Source of the DNA: CAZTNW01 sp964614945
Lineage (GTDB): Bacteria; Caldisericota; JANLFM01
NCBI GenBank assembly: GCA_964614945.1
Contig: CAZTNW010000013.1
Location: 1-10,326, forward strand
Length of the DNA stretch: 10,326 nucleotides
Direction of reading: 5' to 3'
Below, piece by piece: positions 1-6,830 of the stretch. Below the pieces are notes generated by a model that searched no databases, was not told the DNA's origin, and saw only the letters and a list, made by a program, of their open reading frames with translations. Position numbers and translations under genes: made by a program. Each line of letters opens with the position of its first letter. Position 1 is the stretch's first letter.

Positions 1-665
1 CATGCGGTATACCAGTGACAGAGCTTGCAGACACTACCATAGGCAGGAAGTGTAGGATTACTTCCAGTCATTATGCGTCGCGCAAGTTCGAGAACTTCCT
101 GATACTCATCCCATAATGTCTCAGTATTTCTAGCTCCCTGCGGTGCGCTTAAATCATAGATAACTTCTTCTCCGTGGACATCCCATACAAAGGGTCTGCG
201 ACCACCCGAATAACCTCTGCGCTCGAGTATATCGGTATATAAGGCAAGCTGAACGGCATAGTGCTTCTTGGGTTTGCCGTCGGTGTCCTCGTTCCCACCT
301 TCTTCTCCTGCCCCACTTTTTATATCCCCAGCGACATATTTCGTTCCGAAACGCCTGAGGATATCCGGCTCTCCAACAAGATCGCCTGCACTTATACGTC
401 CGCCGTATATTACATCATCGCCACGATTCATTGCTTCATATGTCTGGGTTTCTTTTTCTTCAGGCGGTAAGTGCTTTAAATTCGTGAAAGGTATATCGAG
501 TTTCTCTATAACCTCCTGCTCGTAATCATTACCCCTCTCCCAGAGAAGCTGCACGAATGGATTAATCGGGTCTCTCAGAGCCACATCGCCAAATAGGTCC
601 ATCGAGACGCGGTGAGGACACTGAACGAGATTATACAGAATTGAAGCAGTTATGATTTTTTCCAT
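1..665 (-). CDS. TM0106-family RecB/Cas4-like putative nuclease, N-terminal part
   Basis: This gene starts at an ATG at 665 and stays open to base 1, so 221 residues are visible and the C-terminus lies outside the window. It reads as a PD-(D/E)XK nuclease of the RecB/Cas4 group. Motif GEPD is at residues 98-101, DIK at 114-116, and the RecB-type QLALY at 139-143. Cys16 (in QCPHR) and the pair Cys213-x2-Cys216 resemble the split cysteines of Fe-S-bearing Cas4/AddB nucleases; a further cysteine would be expected beyond the edge. TM0106-family proteins usually carry an RNase H-like domain after this nuclease part, which would fall outside. A weak GGTGA lies 8 bases before the ATG, and an in-frame stop lies just upstream, at 684-686. 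The natural substrate of the family is not established; nucleic-acid processing or repair is an inference. It need not be functionally linked to the restriction operon upstream. Confidence 0.8.
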   Translation of the reverse strand, partial: MEKIITASILYNLVQCPHRVSMDLFGDVALRDPINPFVQLLWERGNDYEQEVIEKLDIPFTNLKHLPPEEKETQTYEAMNRGDDVIYGGRISAGDLVGEPDILRRFGTKYVAGDIKSGAGEEGGNEDTDGKPKKHYAVQLALYTDILERRGYSGGRRPFVWDVHGEEVIYDLSAPQGARNTETLWDEYQEVLELARRIMTGSNPTLPAYGSVCKLCHWYTA

Positions 666-751
666 TTCCAAAGTCACCAGAGGTTACATAAAGAAATGGC
701 AGTCCTATTGTCAAGACAGCCTGTATCTGTCGAAGCAGTATGGATGGAGTA

Positions 752-763
752 AACCCTAGGGTT
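752..763. repeat. 12-bp perfect palindrome AACCCTAGGGTT
   Basis: The site AACCCTAGGGTT is fully self-complementary. It lies 20-31 bases past the stop of the 233-aa gene and about 90 bases before the start of the nuclease gene. It could be a protein-binding site or part of a weak terminator, but there is no T-run on the minus strand. It may also be chance. Confidence 0.35.
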
Positions 764-782
764 CAGTGTTCAGCAAGTTCCG

Positions 783-1484
783 CTATAGTAGGCAGCCTTC
801 CCGTTCTCTGCACAAACTGCAGTATTTTATCTTCGCTGCATCCCTTTCATCATGGTAGTTCCGCTTGTACCTGACAGTAGTGGGTTTCTTATCGAAAAAT
901 TTACAGAGCAATGTCGATATTTCGAGGTCGAAAAATCCAGCGATTTCCTCGAGTGCCTCTCGTTCCTCCTCGATTCGCTCCGAAATAGCCGAAAGCGTAA
1001 ATTTATCCGGTGCGCCTCCCAGCAACTCCCATATTTTCAGGGGATTTCCGGGATATAGCTCAAATATGTCTCGGAGAGCCATCAATGTCTCTTGATTGTA
1101 AAAGGATCCGATGTGACTTGATATTATCTCGAGGTCTTCCTCGTCGAGCTGAACGATCGTCTTAACCACGTCCTCGAAGCCGAGCTCTTCCTGGTTAACG
1201 CTTGAGAGCACTAGGAGCTCCGACTGCCAGCCGCTTATCCCTCGTGCGTAGACGTTTTTTAAACCACTGCATTCACATCCAATCCATCCTTCTTCGAACG
1301 AAAGCATCTCCAGACATGCCGTTCTCCAGTTAAGGGGTCGACTGCTCTTGATGTGCCTGGTAAAACGTTCCTCGCCGGAGATCCAAACTGAGAAGCCATG
1401 CGAGAGTTCTCGGAATCCCAGTTCAGAATTCCATCCGCCGCCGCATCCGCCTCCCGTCGCTGCCAACAAGTATTTGAATTTCAT
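783..1484 (-). CDS. Unrecognised 233-aa protein with C-terminal cysteine cluster
   Basis: I do not recognise this family. The ATG at 1484 is preceded by GGAGATGAGGG, which supplies a ribosome site. The N-terminus is unusual: a short hydrophobic stretch (residues 4-8), then a Gly-rich run with one cysteine (TGGGCGGG, residues 10-17). It is too short and Gly-rich for a clear signal peptide. The middle (about residues 100-190) is acidic and probably helical, rich in Glu, Asp and Leu. The last residues hold a CxxC-x5-C arrangement (CSLCREREGC), which could bind a metal, and Cys70 and Cys72 form a CxC. The gene lies 117 bases upstream of the TM0106-type nuclease gene and may be co-transcribed with it. 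Its G+C is higher than that of the restriction operon. It has good length and codon structure but no assignable function. Confidence 0.65.
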   Translation of the reverse strand: MKFKYLLAATGGGCGGGWNSELGFRELSHGFSVWISGEERFTRHIKSSRPLNWRTACLEMLSFEEGWIGCECSGLKNVYARGISGWQSELLVLSSVNQEELGFEDVVKTIVQLDEEDLEIISSHIGSFYNQETLMALRDIFELYPGNPLKIWELLGGAPDKFTLSAISERIEEEREALEEIAGFFDLEISTLLCKFFDKKPTTVRYKRNYHDERDAAKIKYCSLCREREGCLL

Positions 1485-1571
1485 CTGCCCTCATCTCCAT
1501 TGCGACAATCTGGTTGCCGTGATGGCGTAGCGACAACAAGAAGCCTCTGCATAAAGCGAAGCTAGGCCTGG

Positions 1572-1838
1572 TCAGGGGTTACTTCTTGTCCTTCGGGTGC
1601 CCCCTTGCCAGCCGTCCATCATTAAATCGTTGTTGATTCTCTCTCCCAGTGGACCTGCAATGTTGACCCGCAGCCCCCGCATTCTGAGCGCTTTCACCAG
1701 TTCTGCCGGGCAATGAGGCGGTTCTACATTCTCTGTGTTATCAGGGGTAGAAGCTAGCTCCGAACTATCCGAGTTAATATTTCCCATCTCTGTTGCTGCT
1801 GTTGATTCCTCCTCCTTTCGCGTTCTTTCCTCAGTCAT
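1572..1838 (-). CDS. Small unrecognised protein, charged disordered N-terminal half
   Basis: An 88-residue reading frame of unknown function. I chose the ATG at 1838 rather than the in-frame ATG at 1895 or 1844 because a near-ideal GGAGGAG sits exactly 6 bases upstream. The N-terminal half (about residues 1-40) is rich in Glu, Thr, Ser, Asn and Lys and looks disordered. The second half (about 41-88) is compact, with a PPHCPAELVKALR stretch followed by LRVNIAGPLGERI and a basic tail ending RRTRSNP. It lies 118 bases downstream of the glycosylase gene and about 87 bases before the 233-aa gene, so it could be a read-through member of either group. Its composition is closer to the GC-richer flank. 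The strong ribosome site is the best sign that it is real; no family was recognised. Confidence 0.5.
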   Translation of the reverse strand: MTEERTRKEEESTAATEMGNINSDSSELASTPDNTENVEPPHCPAELVKALRMRGLRVNIAGPLGERINNDLMMDGWQGGTRRTRSNP

Positions 1839-1844
1839 CTTCAT

Positions 1845-1851
1845 CTCCTCC
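1845..1851 (-). promoter_or_regulatory. Ribosome binding site GGAGGAG that sets the start at 1838
   Basis: On the minus strand GGAGGAG ends 6 bases before the ATG at 1838. The upstream in-frame ATGs have no comparable site, so this fixes the shorter 88-aa product. Confidence 0.6.
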
Positions 1852-1956
1852 GTATCTGATTCAACGTGCCAAGTCGTAATAACCAAGTTTTGCACCTGGC
1901 CCAGACGAGCAGGTCGTCCTTTCTTCAGGGTAGTTTGTATACGCTAGAGAAGAAGC

Positions 1957-2715
1957 CTAATTGGGTATAGAGCCACATAATTTTTCTGATTTGTAACTAT
2001 GTTTACGATGAGGATAGTCGCACCATTTCATTAAGTTACATTTTTCGCATAAGGGCTTTCTCGGTCTGCACATCATTGCACCAAAATCTAGTAATCCATA
2101 ATTAAATTCTCGATGATATTTGGACGGCAGCATCTTTTCAGCTAAGCTCTGGAAATGTGAGTATGATGGTCTTACTGGCATGTCGTCATGAAATATCCTC
2201 ATAAATATTCTTTCAACATTTGAGTCCACAATGGCACTTGGAACATCAAAGGCAAATGACATAATCGCTCTAGCAGTATAGGGTCCAATGGCAGGTAGAG
2301 ATTCTAATTTAACTAAATCATGTGGAATATTACCTGCTTCATTATAAATAATTGCTGAGGCAAGTTTCTTGAGTGCTGTTGCTCGTTGCCATTGAAGCCC
2401 TATGTTTGAAAGAGATTCTGCTATTTGCTGATTCGTAGCTTTGTTTAAGGCATCTACGGAAGGAAAACGAGTTATAAAGTGGTCATAAAGGCGAGAAACT
2501 GCAACTGCTGTTGTTCTCTTCAAAAGAATTTCAGCAATTAAAATTTCAAAGGCGCTTCTTCCTTCACTTCGCCAAGGGTAATTCCGCGCACAGCTCAATG
2601 AATATGATAATATTTTCCGTGCAACTATCCTTAACTTGGCCCTAGGCACTCCCTTTGCACAACGATCATTAAGTTGTGGGTCAATATACACGCCAGCAGT
2701 TGCTTTCCTCTTCAT
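1957..2715 (-). CDS. mig: MIG-type HhH-GPD thymine-DNA (T:G mismatch) glycosylase
   Basis: A base-excision repair glycosylase of the MutY/endonuclease III superfamily, predicted to remove T from T:G mismatches formed when 5-methylcytosine deaminates. With the start at 2715 it has 252 residues. The helix-hairpin-helix LPAIGPYTARAI places Tyr146 at the catalytic position that is Lys in endonuclease III and Ser in MutY; Tyr is diagnostic of MIG from Methanothermobacter. The catalytic Asp is Asp164 (VDSN), 18 residues on, as in MIG. A CX6CX2CX5C cluster (Cys216, 223, 226, 232) ligates a 4Fe-4S. MIG-like stretches also include PWR, AEILLKRTTA and FNYGLLDFGAMMC. There is no MutY-type C-terminal domain. 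The 2715 start leaves a 7-base gap after the C5-methyltransferase stop; an in-frame ATG at 2793 would overlap that gene by 71 bases. No clear Shine-Dalgarno is seen, so translation is probably coupled. Confidence 0.87.
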   Translation of the reverse strand: MKRKATAGVYIDPQLNDRCAKGVPRAKLRIVARKILSYSLSCARNYPWRSEGRSAFEILIAEILLKRTTAVAVSRLYDHFITRFPSVDALNKATNQQIAESLSNIGLQWQRATALKKLASAIIYNEAGNIPHDLVKLESLPAIGPYTARAIMSFAFDVPSAIVDSNVERIFMRIFHDDMPVRPSYSHFQSLAEKMLPSKYHREFNYGLLDFGAMMCRPRKPLCEKCNLMKWCDYPHRKHSYKSEKLCGSIPN

Positions 2716-2722
2716 GTATAGA

Positions 2723-3901
2723 TTACTGTGGGATTTCAATGATTGTATCATCATTATAAGAAAATAATCCGCCAACATGAGGGGATTTCCCATTTAAGGC
2801 AGTCTTAAGCGACCATGCTATGGCCCTTGCCATTAAGGGTGGAACTGCATTACCAATTAGCGCATTTCGTTGATCTTGGGAACTGTAGGAGAGTTCAAAG
2901 TGATCAGGGATAGATTGAAATCGCATGGCTTCGCGTGGTGTAATTAATCTTGGTTCCGAATAGTGAAAATTACAGCCGACATTTGGTCTGCGAAAATAAG
3001 TATTTATTGTGTATGCAGGACGGTCTGGGTGAAGTCTTCCATAGGTTGTCGTCCTGCCCCCCGTTTGCTTAAACTTTAATACGCGGCCTGGCGAGATATC
3101 ATCAGGGATGTCCATATAATTACCGCCTGGTGGTATATGCTTCACTAATAACTTATCTGTATCCGACATGCGTGGGCATTCATGAAGAGAAACATCTTTT
3201 ACTCCTTTTTCTCGCATTAGATTGGCAAATAGAGACGCATCACCTTCTTTATAAGTGGACCTTTCCCCACGTACAGTGCAATTACCCAAGTCACCGATAG
3301 CTGCCTTTGCACTTAAGTCAAAAGCATTAATTTTGAGACCATAGCAAAAATTGACATAATCCTCACTATTAGGATAAAAGACTGGTGAATCCTTGCAACC
3401 AACCAAAATTATCCTGTGCCGTAGTTGAGGCACTAAATAGTCAGTAGCTTTAAGTTTCATCCGAATTACTTTATAGCCTAAATCGCTGAACTCTTCGCTT
3501 ATTGTATCAAGAAGCGGCATTCCTTTTATCCTAGATGCAGTTATACCGGGTACATTTTCCATGACAAATGCGCGTGGCTGTTTTGCTCTTACTATCTCGA
3601 CGAACTTAAAGACCAATTTGCCTCTAGGATCATTGGGCTGCCTCTGCCCTACCAATGAAAATGATTGGCAGGGAGGCCCACCTATTATGACATCAGAATC
3701 AGGTATTTCTTCTATCGGTATTTCATTAATATCACCTTGAAATGGTTTGATGCCGAAATTGATCGTGTAACTTTTGCATGCATCCTGAGAGAAATCATTA
3801 GCCCATATGATTTTATAGCCCTCCCACTCGAAACCCAGGTCCAGACCTCCCAGGCCGCAAAAAAGGGAAACTACTGTATATGGTTTATAATCATTGTTCA
3901 T
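2723..3901 (-). CDS. DNA (cytosine-5) methyltransferase
   Basis: This enzyme transfers a methyl group from S-adenosylmethionine to C5 of cytosine at a specific site. All key motifs are present in order in 392 residues. Motif I is SLFCGLGGLDLGF near residues 12-24, and the catalytic motif IV is GGPPCQSFS with Cys78. Motif VI is ENV at 115-117, motif VIII QLRHRI at 159-164, motif IX RLITPREAMRFQ from 318, and motif X GNAVPP at 350-355. The target-recognition region is about residues 170-315; its sequence specificity cannot be read. I chose the ATG at 3901 because it overlaps the TGA of the upstream gene as ATGA, the classic coupled junction; an in-frame ATG at 3922 would lengthen it by 7 residues. 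No separate endonuclease gene accompanies it, so it either protects the same site as the upstream fusion enzyme or acts alone. The gene immediately downstream repairs the deamination damage it promotes. Confidence 0.95.
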   Translation of the reverse strand: MNNDYKPYTVVSLFCGLGGLDLGFEWEGYKIIWANDFSQDACKSYTINFGIKPFQGDINEIPIEEIPDSDVIIGGPPCQSFSLVGQRQPNDPRGKLVFKFVEIVRAKQPRAFVMENVPGITASRIKGMPLLDTISEEFSDLGYKVIRMKLKATDYLVPQLRHRIILVGCKDSPVFYPNSEDYVNFCYGLKINAFDLSAKAAIGDLGNCTVRGERSTYKEGDASLFANLMREKGVKDVSLHECPRMSDTDKLLVKHIPPGGNYMDIPDDISPGRVLKFKQTGGRTTTYGRLHPDRPAYTINTYFRRPNVGCNFHYSEPRLITPREAMRFQSIPDHFELSYSSQDQRNALIGNAVPPLMARAIAWSLKTALNGKSPHVGGLFSYNDDTIIEIPQ

Positions 3902-6828
3902 GGCTGTCTCGCATCTATCCATTCATCTAAGGCGTTATGTACTTCTACCAATAATTGGTCAGCCTGCATCTCAGGATGTCGAGCACATATTGCCTCAGTG
4001 AAAAGTGCATCCAATCTGTTTCTTTCTGGTTGACTCGGTGAAAGACGGTCCGTCAATATTGGATACGGTAATTGATGAAATGCCTCTATTATAGATTGAC
4101 GAAGCTCAGGTGAAATCCATCGTGGATCAAATATGTGAATCTTTTGGAGGTGCTCATCCTCGACCGAAAGAACTCCCTCCCTATTATAACCCTCCATTTC
4201 GAACTGGAGTTGACCATAACTTGAAATTAAATATGCAGCAATTAACCGAACAGCAGTAAGACGATCGAGCCCATTTTCATCATCATATGCCTGACAGTCC
4301 ATGAATGTGATAAAATTACTTGAGATTCTGATCTGTCGATCAGCAGGATTAAAATAATGCTGGTTAATGTGCACTCTATGACCGGCTCTCATTTTTCTGG
4401 GGATTATCAATTCACCGGCAATTGGTTCACATAATCCATGCCATAACTCTTCTCGTGAGAGAACACCCTCTCTTAATCCAATGATATTATCGACGCCATC
4501 TGCGTATCTGCGTACAAGAGGATTTGTATATATCTCTTCTAAGGCTAAATCGTGATGCACAGTCCAGTCGCTGCGCCCATTTAAAAAAAGTTCTCTGTGC
4601 TCTCTTAGGGTTGGGGGTTCCAGAGTTTGATCTAAATTGACATCCCCTTCCGTTAATTCATAATTATTAATTCTATCTGCATTCTTAATTGCGTATCCAC
4701 GATACTCTGCTGGGATTCCTGCAGCATATTCACGTAATAGTATATTCTCACTATTTGTTAGGGCTCTTCCTTTCTCTGTTTGGAATCTTCTGCGGTTCTC
4801 AGTGATTGCGATTCGCTGGTTTCCGAATTTTCGACGATTAAACGGAAATTGGAATACCGATGTTCCACCACCCTCCTTTTCGAGGCTTCCCCTTCGACTT
4901 TGTCTAAACAAGGTACCCAATTTGGGCCATTTTAAGCTACGATAATTATTATCTAAATCTCTTGTAAAATAAGATTTCCATCCTATTTTGGGATCTAAGT
5001 CCGCCTGACGCACTTCTCGGCAAGACCAGTCTGTCGGCCAAGTGTCTCTTCCGTGAATGCATGCTGAAAGCACATTAAAATCGACCCCGCGTGGGTCAAC
5101 TTTGCATCTAATAAATTTCACCCGATGATCTTCCAGCAGGATATCTGACTTCCGCATAATTACTATAGACGTAGCAATTGTTAAGCCCGCAAAAAAAACA
5201 CTATGCGGGTATTCAACTATTCCGATAATCAAAAAACCATTTTTTATAAATGTTCTCAGTGATTCTCCATAACGATTGTGATACCATCTGTTATCTAATA
5301 TGATTCCTAATACTGTATTATCTGTTACAGATTTACCGACATATTCGACATAGTAATTGAATAAATTAGCTTGCCCTCCAATTGTCAAGCTTGCTTCCCC
5401 ATCCACATTCTCAATAGCATTTGCATAATGTTGTCTTAATTCTATTGGAACGGGTCGTTCATCCTGGGCCTCATACCTTTTAAAGGGTGGATTCATTAGG
5501 ATGACGTTTGCCTGTCCTATTTCATCCGATGAACAAAACAAGTCACCTTGCACGATAGATAAGGCATTTGCTGGTGACACACTTGCAGGTTGTTTAAGAG
5601 ATATTTGTAATGATGATAAACGAACTGAGATTGGGTCTACTTCTATACCTCTTAGTGACGAACATGCCGCAGATCCTTCTATACCTAGCTGTATCAGACG
5701 ATCATACGCAGCAGACAATAGAACACCATCACCACAGCATGGATCCATAATATGATTAACAGGGCCATTAATTGTTAAGCATGCGAGAATAGCCGCTAAC
5801 TCCGGATCTGTCTGGACCTTACCATATATTGCTTGAGTTTCTACTGGGTGTAGAGCTGTAAATATTGAGTCGACTAGTTCTGTTGAATCAAGTCTAGTTC
5901 TTGCAAAATCTACTATTTTTCGCCCTGGTTCAGTCATTAGATTTATATAATTCATCAATGCTGAGACCAAGATAGGGTCATCTAGGGATCGGTATATATT
6001 CGCAGAAAAATCTTCAAATATTACTTTGAAATCAATCGTCCTGAGAGCGTCAATTGTATTTCCAACCCGTGCCTTATCAGGCAGTACAGGTGGAATACTA
6101 TCGCCTTGAGGATGACCATATCTAATTAATGTGCCTCTAAGATACTCTGCAATTAAACATCGAAGTAAAAATATTCTCGCAGAATCAATATAAATGGACT
6201 CTGAAAAATAATCTCTTACGGCTGTCCAATTAGGAGTCGTTGGCTCCGGTATAGCTATGCTACCACGTGTTGGAATTGATGCTGAGCAACTCAACCAGTC
6301 GGAAAGGACGCCGGGCCACACTGTATCAAATAAAGGAATTGAGGAACTCGTTACCCTATTAATAATTTGTATCCAGTCTTGAATAAACTTGTTCCGGTGA
6401 GTCATTGACGTGCCCTGAATGAAATCACCAGAATTAAATAGACCTTCTTGCAGACGACATTCGTTAACCGGACGCCCTTCATTAATAGCAAATAAAAGAG
6501 TTGATTCCAAATTTGTGATAGCAAAGTAACGTGGTGAAGTTGCTGGAAATGCGCTTCTATTTTCTTCTGCATAACTTTTCGCTTGGATCTGATAGCGTGT
6601 TGAAAACACATCGGCTCTTGTACGTTTAATTTCAACGGCAATAATCCATTGTCTTGCTGAATTCAATAAAACGTAGTCTGGTACGAGGCTATTTCCGACG
6701 GTTTTATAATGGTGTATCCATCTGTAGCTTTCTTGGAGACCCATTTCGCGGAGCGTCTCATTCACAGCACTTTCAAATTCAGGATGGAAAATATTAACTT
6801 CGTCGCTTGTGTGTCTCAGCCAAGGCAT
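3898..6828 (-). CDS. Type IIG restriction-modification fusion (PD-(D/E)XK nuclease + N6-adenine methyltransferase), Eco57I-like
   Basis: A 976-residue bifunctional enzyme predicted to cleave unmodified DNA at a distance from its site and to methylate adenine. The N-terminal domain (about 1-120) holds a nuclease motif: Pro50-Asp51, then Glu66-Ile-Lys68 after 14 residues. A helical connector (about 150-330) follows. The gamma-type methyltransferase core has a degenerate motif X (YGKVQTDPELA, 335-345), motif I DPCCGDG (362-368), the acidic GIEVDP (394-399), GDLF (428-431) and catalytic NPPF (446-449). The C-terminal part (about 600-940) resembles the TaqI/Eco57I target-recognition region (IIPRKMRAGH, then NREGVLSVEDEHLQKIHIFDP, given here only in outline). 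Length and domain order fit RM.Eco57I (about 1000 aa). AAGGAG lies 9 bases before the ATG, inside the end of the upstream methyltransferase gene, which stops only 2 bases before this start. Recognition sequence unknown. Confidence 0.9.
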   Translation of the reverse strand: MPWLRHTSDEVNIFHPEFESAVNETLREMGLQESYRWIHHYKTVGNSLVPDYVLLNSARQWIIAVEIKRTRADVFSTRYQIQAKSYAEENRSAFPATSPRYFAITNLESTLLFAINEGRPVNECRLQEGLFNSGDFIQGTSMTHRNKFIQDWIQIINRVTSSSIPLFDTVWPGVLSDWLSCSASIPTRGSIAIPEPTTPNWTAVRDYFSESIYIDSARIFLLRCLIAEYLRGTLIRYGHPQGDSIPPVLPDKARVGNTIDALRTIDFKVIFEDFSANIYRSLDDPILVSALMNYINLMTEPGRKIVDFARTRLDSTELVDSIFTALHPVETQAIYGKVQTDPELAAILACLTINGPVNHIMDPCCGDGVLLSAAYDRLIQLGIEGSAACSSLRGIEVDPISVRLSSLQISLKQPASVSPANALSIVQGDLFCSSDEIGQANVILMNPPFKRYEAQDERPVPIELRQHYANAIENVDGEASLTIGGQANLFNYYVEYVGKSVTDNTVLGIILDNRWYHNRYGESLRTFIKNGFLIIGIVEYPHSVFFAGLTIATSIVIMRKSDILLEDHRVKFIRCKVDPRGVDFNVLSACIHGRDTWPTDWSCREVRQADLDPKIGWKSYFTRDLDNNYRSLKWPKLGTLFRQSRRGSLEKEGGGTSVFQFPFNRRKFGNQRIAITENRRRFQTEKGRALTNSENILLREYAAGIPAEYRGYAIKNADRINNYELTEGDVNLDQTLEPPTLREHRELFLNGRSDWTVHHDLALEEIYTNPLVRRYADGVDNIIGLREGVLSREELWHGLCEPIAGELIIPRKMRAGHRVHINQHYFNPADRQIRISSNFITFMDCQAYDDENGLDRLTAVRLIAAYLISSYGQLQFEMEGYNREGVLSVEDEHLQKIHIFDPRWISPELRQSIIEAFHQLPYPILTDRLSPSQPERNRLDALFTEAICARHPEMQADQLLVEVHNALDEWIDARQP

Positions 6829-6830
6829 TC

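Noticed and set aside
1904..1918. GACGA-(5)-TCGTC inverted repeat downstream of the glycosylase gene
   Set aside because: The stem is only 5 bp with no T-run on the minus strand. Too weak to call a terminator.
1943..1958. Possible att-like direct repeat: GCTAGAGAAGAAGCCT here and GCTAGTGAAGCCT at 8695-8707, flanking the operon
   Set aside because: The copies share only GCTAG and GAAGCCT with different spacing, and no integrase is seen. Chance is likely.
1957..2715. MutY adenine glycosylase
   Set aside because: Tyr replaces the MutY Ser at the catalytic position, the C-terminal MutY domain is missing, and the neighbour is a C5 methyltransferase.
3665..4033. Plus-strand open frames, such as this one and those at 261-525, 852-1095, 5501-5755, 6709-7003, 7489-7806, 9506-9845 and 10064-10325
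   Set aside because: Each lies opposite a well-supported minus-strand gene, lacks domain-like sequence and is explained as its shadow.
6402..6641. 79-residue minus-strand frame inside the nuclease-methyltransferase gene
   Set aside because: It is an alternative frame within the nuclease domain coding region, with no family-like features.
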